DNA of 64,000 nucleotides, from the NCBI GenBank assembly GCA_033558025.1, contig JAUCEF010000005.1:4092001-4156000 (forward strand), written 5' to 3'. Origin of the DNA: Phytophthora sp. 'mugwort' (lineage: Eukaryota; Oomycota; Peronosporomycetes; Peronosporales; Peronosporaceae). Below the pieces are notes generated by a model. That model made no database searches. It was given only the letters and a program-made list of their open reading frames with translations, and was not told the origin of the DNA. Of this stretch, positions 54,550 to 64,000 are shown one piece after another. Numbering within the stretch: position 1 is the stretch's first letter; each line of letters starts with the position of its first letter. A program made the translations under genes and the position numbers.

Positions 54550-55906
54550 TTAGCCTGAAATCCCCTCTAATGGAAGGGAGGTCAACGCTGTGCGACGGTC
54601 GTTCAATTCGCACTTCATAATCGAGAAATCTGACTCGACAGATGCCGTGTTGGCAAAAACGACTGCTAAACCACAGCAAACGGTCGCAGATACGAGAACA
54701 TTTTCGGCTTTGCAGCCTTCGTTTACGTTTTCGGCTTTGAAGCCTTCTCGAGAGCGTCCATCCGTCATTAAATTCGTTTCATAGTCTTCGTTTTGAATTG
54801 CTGTCTGCACTGACTCGTTCAGCAGATTGGTTCGACACAACTCTCGATGTTCGCATTCTACAGCTTCGATCTGAGCAAGATTCCAGAACCTCGCCAACTG
54901 CTCGTGGCAAGGTCCCAATATATCATCGGCGAAATCACGCGGGGGAACTAAAACTAGATCCGATGGCATTACAGGTGGGGCAGCATTCCCAGATGTTTGA
55001 TTGTTACTGTCCTTTCTACTTGTACGAGCTCCATTCCATCAATAACGTTCACCGCAAATTTTACCTAGCTGTTTGAGAGTCAATCGCTTGTCCTCCGATG
55101 ACAGATTACCCAGGTAAGTATTCACAAACGTTCCTTGATCTCTCAAACAGTTGATGAGATTGTGCTCCTTGAGCCAATACTTCTCGAAAACAACGTCATT
55201 CATGCCATGTGAAATGGTATCATCAATTCGCGGGTGCACAGACAAAATACGCCGTAGTCGATCCACTAAAATCTCAACTTCTGTTGTTTGTTGGGAAAGA
55301 ATAATATTTTGGCCTGAATTTTTTTTTTAATAGAAGTCACATTTATCACAGAAGTGATACCGTAGACGAACGCAGCATTGATCCACCACGTCGGAGACGG
55401 AGCACTTAGTTACTAAGTGCTCCACCAAGAAACGCAGATCGTGTATAGTACAGTCAGGTCCACATTTTGTCTGGACGTTTCGACGATTGCGCTCCTCAAT
55501 CGAACTATCCATTTTGTCTCGAATCTTGGCTACGCGCTTTAAGCGGAGAGGTCTTCTCTTTAGCGCTCACGGAGCAGATTATTAATTACAGAGGTAGCCC
55601 AATGCTGTAGCCTTCGCTAGAAAACCATCAGCAGCACGAGCTTTTTCACCTTACTTTGTCTGTGAAAGCTGTTAGTGGCGAATAGAAAATCTGGGTGGGT
55701 AAGCTACTCTGCTGTGAGAGAGAGGAATGCATCTTGTTTAAACTTTCACTGTTGAGTTCAGCTGACTCTAGAAACTCGTTAAAAGCCTTACCTGCAGCGA
55801 TCTCTTGCCCGAGCGTACCCGATGGTGTATCGAGCCCACGAGTGCTTTCTTCATAGGTCTTCCTATACTCGTAGTTTAAAAAGTACTGACGCGTTGCCGA
55901 GTACAC
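54550..55906 (-). pseudogene. hAT-like transposase pseudogene
   Basis: The strongest segment, at 54969-54550, ends with 'VVFANTASVESDFSIMKCELNDRR' (split around 54660-54600), the C-terminal hAT dimerisation pattern. Upstream on the same strand are 'MDRLRRILSVHPRIDD' with 'HNLINCLRDQGTFVN' (55266-55040), a Cys/His-bearing stretch with 'KCGPDCTIHDLRFLVEHLV' (55512-55327), and a further frame at 55906-55646. They are in plausible order for one degraded gene with frameshifts. Family placement of the upstream parts is tentative. Confidence 0.55.
55399..55423. repeat. Perfect 25-nt palindrome
   Basis: GGAGCACTTAGT, one T, then ACTAAGTGCTCC. The 12-base arms are exact reverse complements. It lies inside the hAT-like pseudogene. 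Confidence 0.8.
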
Positions 55907-56367
55907 ACGCGACTACGTCAATGGATAACTATTTCCGGATCAAGGTGCACTTATCCTGTAAGCTTGCTCTTGCCTTGGCTCCACTATGATGAATTATTTT
56001 CAGATGCTGAATTGACGGACGATTCCAGAAATAAGCTGGAATAACCGGTACATAGCCCCAATAAACCGTGATTAGACGTATGCAAAAAATGGATGATCGT
56101 GATGTGTCTTCATTGACTGCAACTGGGAAACTCCTTTAATAGGGCTTTTGTTTCCGTACCGAATATACTTATCCTACAGTAATTTCCCCCAATTAAGGAG
56201 CGGGGGTACAACTAATAGCCTCGCATACGTTATAGTCGGGAGGAAACGACGGGATGATCAAAGGTACTGAGCCAAAAATCCAGCTTCGTTTGCATTTTGA
56301 AAAATGGCGCGCTTTTTGCGATTGCTATAAACACATTTGCAACACGTTCTAAAATTCAAGGGATCTC
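55907..56367. other. Unassigned stretch
   Basis: No gene or repeat recognised. Confidence 0.4.
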
Positions 56368-56568
56368 ATGCCCTCCAAGCCAACCAAGCGTATTCGCCTT
56401 ACCTGGTCCAAGGAGGTTGTCACCCTCGACAAGGCCGCTCGCGCACCCGATCTGTCCTACAAGGCCCTTGCCGAATGGCCCGTTGCAGAGTTCAGCCTCC
56501 CCGCCGCCCTGGGCAAGACGACAATATGTCGTATAGTCAAGCCAAGTGCTGCGCTGGTCGGAGGCTAA
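56368..56568 (+). pseudogene. Isolated pogo-type N-terminal helix-turn-helix
   Basis: A 66-codon frame begins ATG and reads 'KRIRLTWSKEVVTLDKAARA' followed by 'YKALAEWPVAEFSLPAALGKTTICRIVK'. This matches the first DNA-binding domain of oomycete pogo/Tigger-type transposases: a helix, a turn with ALAEW, and a recognition helix with KTTICRI. No second DNA-binding domain or catalytic core follows, so it is a truncated copy. A short imperfect palindrome lies at 56621-56642. Confidence 0.6.
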
Positions 56569-56998
56569 CCCTTCAGCCAAACAGCATTGCTGGAACCATT
56601 CAATGCTCATTTTCAAATAGCGAGGATGATATTCATCCTCCGCTAACTACAATCAATACATTTGGGGCCCCATCCGTGAATTGTCGAGATAACATCAGGT
56701 TATATATTGTGTCTTTATATATATCAGACGTTCCGTACTCAGACAGATTACTGTACATGTAATTATAGATGAAAGAATGCATGGAAAATGACCAAATAGC
56801 ATCTTACTGCCAGATGTGTATGAACCGACCAGTCCTAACCCACACGGAGACTGTCGTTTTTTCTGCATACACCTGCACACACGTGCAGACACAACAAGCT
56901 GAAAAGCAGATGAAAGAGCGATCATTTGTAAGATCAAAGAAGCGAGGTGCATTATCACGTCGGCGGAGCGCTCGGCTTGGCTGGGACTCGGCGTGGCA
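56569..56998. other. Unassigned stretch
   Basis: AT-rich sequence with one imperfect palindrome (GAGGATGA/TCATCCTC near 56623-56641). No gene recognised. Confidence 0.4.
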
Positions 56999-57508
56999 CT
57001 AGCAACCGATCTTACGTCGCTTGCATGTTGGCTGTTGTGGCTTCATGACCGCAGCCGCTGCATTTGTATCTATTTCCTGGTTTGCTCTCTCCACGACTTC
57101 TATGCGTTCGGATTTTGGTCGTCCACGCTTCAGTGCAACAACAGGCGGGGAGGTCGCTTCATCGGCCTTCATCGCTTGGTCTAGTGGTAAGGGTACGACC
57201 TCTCCCTTGAAGGCATCAGAGGGTGCCCTTGCCGAAATATCGAATCCAGTCTCCAGCTTGACGTGACTTTGAAGGGCTGCAAGCATATGCCGACAGGGCA
57301 ACTTGTACTGGTCGATGAAGGCGCAAGTGCAATGGTTGTTGCTTAGTGTTACATAGCGCTGAACTTCCATAGTCATATTTGCGTTGTCTCTGAAAGTATA
57401 GCTGATGTCCGGGGACACATGCTGAACACGGTTGAAAAACAATATCTTGCTATGCGTGTCATAAGTTCCATACTCTTTGGGGTCACTGTCATGAGCTTCT
57501 CCTGCCAT
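56999..57508 (-). CDS. SWIM zinc-finger protein from a MULE transposase C-terminus
   Basis: An uninterrupted frame of 169 codons on the minus strand, beginning with ATG. It contains a SWIM zinc finger 'CTCAFIDQYKLPCRHMLAAL' at about 60-79, with the C-x-C-x(n)-C-x-H ligands intact. It ends in a basic tail with 'KRGRPKSE' and 'KRRKIGC', likely nuclear targeting. This is the C-terminal end of Mutator-like transposases, but the DDE core is absent upstream. It may be a simple 5'-truncated fragment. The open frame with intact ligands leaves room for a retained DNA- or protein-binding role; that is inference. Confidence 0.55.
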   Translation of the reverse strand: MAGEAHDSDPKEYGTYDTHSKILFFNRVQHVSPDISYTFRDNANMTMEVQRYVTLSNNHCTCAFIDQYKLPCRHMLAALQSHVKLETGFDISARAPSDAFKGEVVPLPLDQAMKADEATSPPVVALKRGRPKSERIEVVERANQEIDTNAAAAVMKPQQPTCKRRKIGC

Positions 57509-57708
57509 GCGATATAAGTGTTTTTATGGCGGCGATAGACCCCATCAAGGATGCGTAGTACCAGTGCTGGTAACGTCGGCTTTTGAAAAATGAGACAGAC
57601 CGTCTGACGTCAATTCGCGGTACTTTAAAAAGGTGGGACAAATGGGACTTTGTAACGAATTGAAAATACGATACAAAAGTGTTTACCTATCAGGTTGAGC
57701 CCGGTGAC

Positions 57709-60151
57709 TTTAATGCCACGGAACTTCGAGGTTCGAGCGGATTTCCGATCTCGCTGTAGGACTACCTTCCGTCAAGCGACCCCCAGACAAGTATGGCCCG
57801 CCACCCGAACACTGACAATATCGAGTGGCCCCAGAAGACAACAAGAAGGAGCAATCTGAGAGTCTTTGGCTCGCTGATATATACCTACGTTGACGCCAAG
57901 ACACTCCAAACGATTGGAATTGACGGAGACGGCTGGCAAGCGGAAGATGCTCGACAATCGCAGTGTTCGAGGCATTTTCGTTGGGTATGCAAATGGGCAG
58001 AAAGCCTGGCGAGTGCTCCATTGCGGTACGAATCGCATTGTGACCGCATGCCGTGCCACGTTTGATGAGTCAAACTCATTCGCAGCAATGGAGTTGAAAC
58101 AATTAGAGCTGCGTCGACTACAGAAGCATCTTCAGTTGGATTTTATACAACCTTCCCGCTTAGCCAATTCCATTTCGGAGCTAGTGTTTATGTGGAACCG
58201 GTGCCAGAAGACAGCTGTGAACAGCAGAACAAGATGCAGCATCTCGATGGCTTCATTAGCGAGTTCAATGCGGATGAACTCAGAGACGAGAATAGAATCC
58301 TTCCTGATGTTGGAAACTACGTTGGTCAGCAGCCCGTTGAGGAGTTAAGTGGAGTAGCAAGTCGACTTCACGTTAGAAGCGGCGAATCACAAGCGCTTAG
58401 CATTTGTGCTGTTGACCAGCTCTTTGAGAAGCAGAAGCTTGCGGAGCTTCTAGTTGCAACCGAGAACGTGGCAAGCAAAACCGAGAACAGCAAGATTAGC
58501 AGCATGACGAGCCGCAGTGAGCCATAGACCTACACAGAAGCGATGAACTGTGGTGATTCCCTGCACTGGCGAAAAGCAATCGACAAAGAAGGCAGATCGC
58601 TCATTGCACATGGCACGTGGAAATTAGTTGCGCTGCCAAGGGCAAGCGTGCTCTTACGTCGAAGTGGTTTTTCAAAGTCAAATACGACGCACAGGGTAAC
58701 GTCGAGCGCTTCAAGGCCAGATTGGTGCTTTGCGGATACGAGCAAGTAAAATACGTATACTACGATGAGATCTTCGCACCCGTCATCAGATTGGAATCGC
58801 TGCGTTTGCTGCTTGCACTAGCTGCTATAAACGACTGGGATTGCCATCAAACTGACATGAATACAGCATTTCTGAACGGTGACATGACCGAAGAAGCCTA
58901 CATGCTTCAACCTGAGGGCCTCGTGAAAGAAGGTGAGGAGCACCTCGTATGAAGACTCCTGAAGTCTCTTTATGGATTGAAGCAGTCACCACGGGCCTGG
59001 CATAAGAAACTGGCCGACTTCCTTAAGAGCCACGGGTATGTGAAGTTGAACAGTGATGCCTGCATTTACGTGCGTGCTGGCGCCGGAGAGTAGCGATAGT
59101 TGGCATTTATGTGGATGATCTGCTCCTGATAGCAGACACGTTGAGTGTGTGTGTGGGGGGGGGCAATAGATTAACCCTATGCTGTCATCGGGCTTTAGCT
59201 ATAAGGACATGGGTAAAGTTCACCACATTCTCGGGCTCCGTGTTCGCCAAAACTGAGCTTTAAGGACGCTCACGATTGATCAAACAACTTAAGCGAAAAG
59301 CGTTCTTGAGAAATACAATCTGGCACAGCTGAACCCGTGTAAGACTCCGTGTGATTCTGGAGTTGCTCTCTCAGAGAACGACTGCCCGAAGAATGACGAT
59401 GAGCACGAGCAGATGAAGAGCAAGGACTACAGAGGCTTGGTCGGCTCACTGATGTACATCATGACGGGGAGAAGGCCCGACATCGCGTTCGGCATCCAGT
59501 GTGTGAGCAAGTACCTGAATAATCCCGGTGCTGCACACTGGAATGCTGCACACTGGAATGCTGCAAAACGAATGCTTCGCTACGTGAAAGGAAATCGGCC
59601 ATGGACTTGCTATCGATGGACGCAATCACCATGGAGTACAGCTTACAGCTTATGTGGATTCAGATTACGCGAAGGACACCGATAGTCGGCGGTCAGTGTC
59701 CGGTTACGTCATGCAGCTAGGCGACTGCGTGATAACGGAATCTTGCAAGAATCAAAGGACCGTGGCATTGTCCTCCACTGAAGCAGAATATATGTCCCTG
59801 GCACATGGAGTGAAGGAGCTCATATTCTTTCGAGAACTTCTAGAAGAACTGGGCATGCAGCAGGATCCAACCGTAGTCAACTTGGACAACCAGTATGCAA
59901 TCGCAATGGCAAATAATCCTATTCATCACCAGCGGACAAAGCATATTCACACGAGATATCACTTCGTGCGAGAACGGATCGACATGTGCGACGTCGCTGT
60001 TGAATACGTGAGTACTAAGGACAATGTTGCTGGTTTACTAACGAAAGGTGTGACAGCAGACACACTGATTGGATTGCGAGGACGACTTGGTGTTCGTGAG
60101 GTACATGACGGCCAGAAGCTGTCGACACTAGGAAAGCGAGGTCGAAGTTGA
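57709..60151 (+). pseudogene. Ty1/copia retrotransposon pol pseudogene, copy 2
   Basis: The integrase end is seen as 'LRVFGSLIYTYVDAK' and 'KRKMLDNRSVRGIFVGYANG' (57855-57980). Reverse transcriptase is well preserved: 'SKWFFKVKYDAQGNVERFKARLVL' (58658-58730), 'YDEIFAPVIRLESLRLLLALA' (58762-58825), 'QTDMNTAFLNGDM', 'KSLYGLKQSPRAWHKKL' (58960-59010) and the catalytic 'VGIYVDDLLLIAD' (59100-59138). It continues with 'YRGLVGSLMYIMTGRRPDIAF' (59428-59490) and ends with RNase H carrying 'NQRTVALSSTEAEYMSLAHG', 'HHQRTKHIHTRYHFVRE' and a TGA stop. Stops and shifts occur near 58020, 58950, 59095 and 59255. The copy is younger-looking than the one at 29600-33300. LTRs were not identified. Confidence 0.88.
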
Positions 60152-60386
60152 GAACAAAGGACAGCATACGGGGCTCGTGGAATCCAAGCGTTTTTGGTGG
60201 ACTTATGCAAAATATGTTTACCTTTAATGGTCGCCCCCTTTTTAAAACACCGCGGGTCTTTTGGCGGGCCGACGACAATTGGATCGAGTTTGTCGGGGCC
60301 AGTCGCGTTGCAACAGAAAACAGCAGAAAGAAACACTATTGATATGGATGATATCAACTCGTTCTTCTCCTCAAAATCGGGGGACG

Positions 60387-62091
60387 CTAGCGCTGACGTC
60401 GAGTTCGACAATAAACACCTTGATAGATGAATACCGGATCACGTAGCTTTCGCTCTCTTCCAGGTCCATTAACTCCAATTTCTGAGAGCTGTTCCAGTTC
60501 TTGGGGTGACATTGGTCCTTCCATGCCTGCTTGCATGGCATACGTGTCAATGAGTTGTCGTAGTAACGCGTGTTGCTGCGATGGAAGCGTTTTCAGTCCT
60601 TGTGATTTCACAAAAACCTTGCGTGCTTCTTGTGCAAATGCATTTACTGCGAACAGGTATATCCACCACTCCGAGTCTGGGATTGTTGCTGGCTGTGGAG
60701 ACTTCGTGCGGTAGTATTCTTGCACTACAACGACGTTGGACGTAAGCCACGACGTACAAGAGTTCATCGAGAACCACCTTGTGTCAGCAACTCTCGGGCA
60801 CGTCGACCGCATTTTTGATACCAAAAGCTGCTGGCGCCGTAGGTGCTCAATTATTTGGGTAAGAACCCGATAACAACGTTCGTTCATAACAGCTTTGTAA
60901 ACCTTCTGCATGACAAGGTCCAACTGGTGCAAGCCGCACCAACTCGAATATGTGTTGCGAGGTTGTTTCGTTCTCAATTAACGTTGCCAACCCACGGTGG
61001 CGACCAGTCATTTTGGCTTCACCATCAGTTGACACGCCAACTAATGTGTCACGTCACGGTGGGCACAGCACCGACAGCAATTTCACAAACATTTTGCACA
61101 TCAGCGCACCTGTGTGGGAGCCGAACAGTGGAAGAGCAAGCAGGTAAATGTTGAGAATGTTTCCGTCCTCAGCCAGGCGTGCTCGGATGTCAAGATAAGA
61201 GATGCTGTTTAATGTAGACGAGTCAAGTAGGCGCGCGAAACCCACTAGCTTGGCGGTAAATTGCTCAGTTGTTGGAGACTGGATGCACATACGACGCGGC
61301 TGTAGTTTGATGCGAGAGTGTCTGTGCATCCTGTGTACACGGCCATGTTGGTTTGATCTCGAACAAGTTGTACAAACCGAGCAGCCATACGAAACGAGGA
61401 TCCCAATGCCACTGCTCCAATCAACAGTAAGCATCGCCGAGGAGTTTTAATTATCGCTTCATAGTTGCCATCCTCTGTGGGAGTAAACAGAGACAGAGCC
61501 CGCTTGTGCGTCAAGCCTTCATAATCATCGGGGTGGAAAAGTAATTCTCCGATGACTTCGTTGACAATTGATGCCTGCGGCTGTATGTGTAGCTGGGGAG
61601 AGTCCGTAGCGAAGTGAGCTCGTAAAGTCGCTTGAAACGGAGCAGTAATGCTGAAGAAGGTCCTGATCTTCCGTTCCCGTCAAAGTCTGATAGGATGTCC
61701 ATTTCTCAGGATGAGATGAGATTAAGTGCTGTGTGTACATATCTGTTCGAAAAGTAGTAAAGTAGTGATAGTTTTATGTCCTCTTCCGCTTCGCGTCCGG
61801 ATTGTTCCGTGCTTCTCGTCCAAACACGGTACAAAAGCGACAGACACACGACGTTACCGCACCTGTGGATGCATCTCTGTTTGAGATCTTAAGGCCATAG
61901 ACAGTTTGGCATTCATCCCTGAATGACATCTTCGACTTCGGTTTGGCTGCAGTAGTGAAATCATTGGGGTCATTTTCAACCTGGAGCAAGCTTGAACTAT
62001 GAGGGACTCCGACCTTCCCACGGATAGTGGTTTCGCGATTGCGTTGGTTGCGCGAGCAAAATGGTGGTCTATTGTCGGATGTATATTTCAT
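60387..62091 (-). pseudogene. Oomycete hAT-like (RNase H-fold) transposase pseudogene
   Basis: On the minus strand, from 5' to 3', an N-terminal zinc-finger-like segment reads 'SCVCRFCTVFGREAR' (61855-61815), followed by 'QHLISSHPEKWTSYQTL' near 61730-61680. The middle contains 'IIKTPRRCLLLIGAVALGSSFRMAARF' (61455-61370) and 'DIRARLAEDGNILNIYLLALPLF' (61190-61125). The 3' part contains 'WCGLHQLDLVMQKVYKAV', 'EHLRRQQLLVSKM', 'RVADTRWFSMNS' and 'EWWIYLFAVNAFAQEA' (60945-60620). Together these fit the RNase H-fold, hAT-like transposases abundant in oomycete genomes. Frameshifts near 61740, 61515, 61250 and 61000 break it. Assignment to hAT proper is tentative. Confidence 0.6.
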
Positions 62092-62289
62092 GGGACAGAT
62101 TGATATTTCAAAATGGGAGGTATGGGAGTTCTGGTAAAAATCCCATGATTAAGGAGGCCTGCTTATTGGCCAAAAATAAGAGACGGTTACCCACGCGGTC
62201 GTTTAGTTCTCGCTCACACAATTTCCTTGGGGTCTCTTCGGTCGCTTGTGGATCTCTTGCCTCGCTCGTGAACTTCCCGCGCTGCTCCT
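62092..62289. other. Short spacer
   Basis: No feature recognised apart from the start of the neighbouring low-complexity tract. Confidence 0.35.
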
Positions 62290-62510
62290 GGATCCCTCGC
62301 TCTTGGGTATCTCGTATCTCTCGTGCAACTCGCGAATATCTACTCTCTCCTGTCGTTCGTGTCGCTCGTGTTGCTCCCGTTTCTCGTGCGCTCGCGTTGA
62401 TCGTGTCGCTCCCGCTGCTCAGGTTGATCCCGTTGCTCGTGTCGCTCGTGTAGCTCCAGCTGCTCGTGACGCTTGTCGTCCTTTGGTGTAGTTGAATCTG
62501 CTGGTGCACC
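62290..62510 (+). repeat. Degenerate CGTGTCGCTC-type tandem tract
   Basis: Variants of CGTGTCGCTC, CGTGTTGCTCC and CCGTTGCTCGTG follow one another with a loose period of 9-15 bases. On the minus strand this reads as a charged Glu/Arg/His/Gln pattern ('HERHEQRDQPEQRERHDQR') that is a by-product of the repeat. Confidence 0.55.
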
Positions 62511-62553
62511 TGCAGTAATATTGCTCACATCAGTGCAGCTGCTGCCTAATAGA

Positions 62554-62897
62554 ATGGAGGCTGCAGCTACTAGACAGCATGCTCAACCCAACACAGTATG
62601 CCATTGCCTTTATGGCTACTACTATATTGGCTTTTCCAGGAAGGACTTGGCACACGTTTACAACAAAAACCCAACAGTGTAAGCAATTGGATTCGAGTTT
62701 ATGAAGAAACTTGGACCTACCAACGTGTTACAACGAAGTCAGACAGGAAATTCTCGACAGACACTGGACTGCGACGCCGTTCTGGATACGGGGACACTCG
62801 GACGCGTTCTTGGGATGCCCGCGTTGGTGTTGTCATCTTGAGAACTGACAAAAGAAATGAGGAAACACTTTTATGTTGCATGACGTATGTTGTTTAG
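62554..62897 (+). pseudogene. Tc1/IS630-like transposase N-terminal fragment
   Basis: Begins with an ATG and encodes 'YYIGFSRKDLAHVYNKNPT', then, after a one-base shift near 62685, 'SNWIRVYEETWTYQRVTTKSDRKFSTD'. The helix-turn-helix spacing and the 'SNWIRVYEETG.YQR' words match DDE_3-type (Tc1/IS630-like) transposases common in oomycetes. Catalytic DDE residues are absent. The remaining codons to 62897 are out of register. Confidence 0.6.
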
Positions 62898-63151
62898 TAG
62901 TCGAGTGATCGGCGCGCGATTGGACAGTCAGGCCAAACATTTTGAGTAGAACCCACACTATTAAACGGAGAGTTGATACACATTTATTAGGGTTTTAGAA
63001 GGCGCCCAAGAATTGTAATGAGTTAAGGTCAGTGCTTCGACGAGACTTCATTTATTTTTTACTTCTTTTTCGGTTTGATCTCTTTTGTTTTGTTGGGCGT
63101 GGAAGGGTAAAACAACTTCGATGGAGCAGACATAGTGATCAGGAGAGCTGC
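62898..63151. other. 3' flank of the protease gene
   Basis: No gene or motif recognised. Confidence 0.4.
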
Positions 63152-64000
63152 TTAGTGTTGGTGTCGATGCCATTCCCCGCCCTCATTCACCAACTCGCTC
63201 GTAGGCCAATACTTGGGTTCGAGCTTGAGCGTGCTGAGACGATCCTTACCGCTGAGGTCCGTGTACTTGATGCGCACTGAGTCGTTGGCCGATTTTGCAG
63301 TAACGACGCTCAGAAAGTCGTCAATGCTGGTGATTTTAATGCCATCGATCTCCTTGATGCGACTTGTGGGTGGTGGTCCATACCGAGCAGCCGGAGAGCC
63401 TGAGTATCGACAGGACACGTATATGCCATCGTCCAGCGAGATACTGCGCTGAGCTGACACTGATAGTGGTGGTGCCTGCAGCAGCAAACCTTGCCAAAAC
63501 ACAATGCGGTTTATCTCGGTACGTTCCATGAAAAGAGTCTTCACATCCAGCTGCATCTCGCGGCCATCGCGCACGATAGTGAGCTTCACCTCCGGCTTCT
63601 GCGTGCAACGCTCCACCTCGCGAAAGCTCGTCACGATCTTGCCGTCCACAGCCACCAAGATATCACCATTTTTAAGCACTTCCTGCGCTTCTGTGCCACC
63701 CCACCGCCGTGCAACGCTCAAGATGGTCCGACAATCCGGGGCATCTTTCTCCAAAATCTCGGCTAGCGCTTGACCAAGACCAAGCTCCCGAGCCTTTGCC
63801 AAACTCAAATGCTCAAAGTCAACGCCCAAGTCGTAGATTTTAGGTGTCACTCCACGCATGAGAGGTGCAGCGCTTTCCATGATCAGATCCATCGGGATAC
63901 CGCGGTTAAATTGACTTTCCACCTTGGAACTACGACGTTGCTGCTGGAATGAGAAAGAGGCCCAGAAAGCACTAACTTCACCCGTTTCACTGCAGACAAC
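63152..64000 (-). CDS. Nma111-type PDZ serine protease, C-terminal part
   Basis: The frame is open from the window edge (64000) to TGA at 63152, giving 283 codons of the 3' end of a larger gene. The codon at 63922 is GTG and not a start. The visible part begins 'SETGEVSAFWASF', a feature of the second protease-like domain of Nma111/HtrA-like proteins. It is followed by a PDZ domain with 'GGTEAQEVLKNGDILVAVDGK' (split) and a second PDZ-like region with 'SPAARYGPPPTSRIKEIDGIKI'. It ends 'LEPKYWPTSELVNEGGEW', close to the C-terminus of yeast Nma111. These proteins are nuclear serine proteases linked to stress and cell death. The catalytic His-Asp-Ser lie beyond the window. No disruption is seen. 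Confidence 0.85.
   Translation of the reverse strand, partial: VVCSETGEVSAFWASFSFQQQRRSSKVESQFNRGIPMDLIMESAAPLMRGVTPKIYDLGVDFEHLSLAKARELGLGQALAEILEKDAPDCRTILSVARRWGGTEAQEVLKNGDILVAVDGKIVTSFREVERCTQKPEVKLTIVRDGREMQLDVKTLFMERTEINRIVFWQGLLLQAPPLSVSAQRSISLDDGIYVSCRYSGSPAARYGPPPTSRIKEIDGIKITSIDDFLSVVTAKSANDSVRIKYTDLSGKDRLSTLKLEPKYWPTSELVNEGGEWHRHQH

Overview
The window looks like genomic DNA of a plant-pathogenic oomycete of the Phytophthora/Peronosporales type. The evidence is a secreted effector-type protein with an RXLR-like/dEER leader and an oomycete-style Inr+FPR core promoter. There are also short introns of about 60-90 nt in compact genes, a GH3 cell-wall glycosidase, and heavily degraded transposons of the superfamilies that fill such genomes (piggyBac, hAT, MULE, pogo/Tigger, Ty1/copia, Ty3/gypsy). 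The species cannot be named from the sequence alone.

Layout. 0-0.6 kb: 3' end of a GH3 beta-glucosidase-type gene. 1.4-2.6 kb: GC-rich palindromic dispersed repeats and a minisatellite of about 51 bp. 3.7-7.9 kb: an almost complete but dead piggyBac element whose ends I could place. 8.2-11.7 kb: a tRNA-derived repeat and a Ty3/gypsy pol fragment lying between two inverted repeat arms. 12.3-12.8 kb: the effector candidate. 14.6-34 kb: transposon graveyard (hAT, MULE, two pogo-type, a hAT inside a hAT, a copia) that also contains a small spliced EB1-like calponin-homology gene at 21.8-22.7 kb.

35.5-48.7 kb is a compact housekeeping island with seven intact genes. They are a membrane-anchored E1-like (Tcd/TcdA-type) enzyme, a nine-exon phosphoglycolate/4-nitrophenyl phosphatase, a basic coiled-coil protein, and Arp2/3 subunit ARPC1. 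The other three are a SET-domain methyltransferase, a CENP-B-like protein derived from a pogo transposase that has lost catalytic acids, and a PH-like-domain protein. Two gene pairs are divergent across gaps of about 90-105 bp. Exon junctions for the spliced genes were set by reading frame and GT/AG rules, and the summed lengths are multiples of three.

49.7-62.9 kb returns to transposon debris: a pogo-type element with terminal repeats, hAT-like pseudogenes, an isolated HTH, a SWIM-only MULE ORF, a second copia and a Tc1/IS630-like fragment. The window ends inside the 3' part of an Nma111-type PDZ protease gene on the minus strand.

The contrast between a dense, intact core-gene island and flanking repeat-rich DNA carrying an effector fits the 'two-speed' genome architecture described for Phytophthora. 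The observations most worth following are the catalytically altered CENP-B-like gene, the nested hAT insertion with a perfect 8-bp target duplication, the EB1-like gene with an unexplained upstream reading frame, and the RXLK-type effector.
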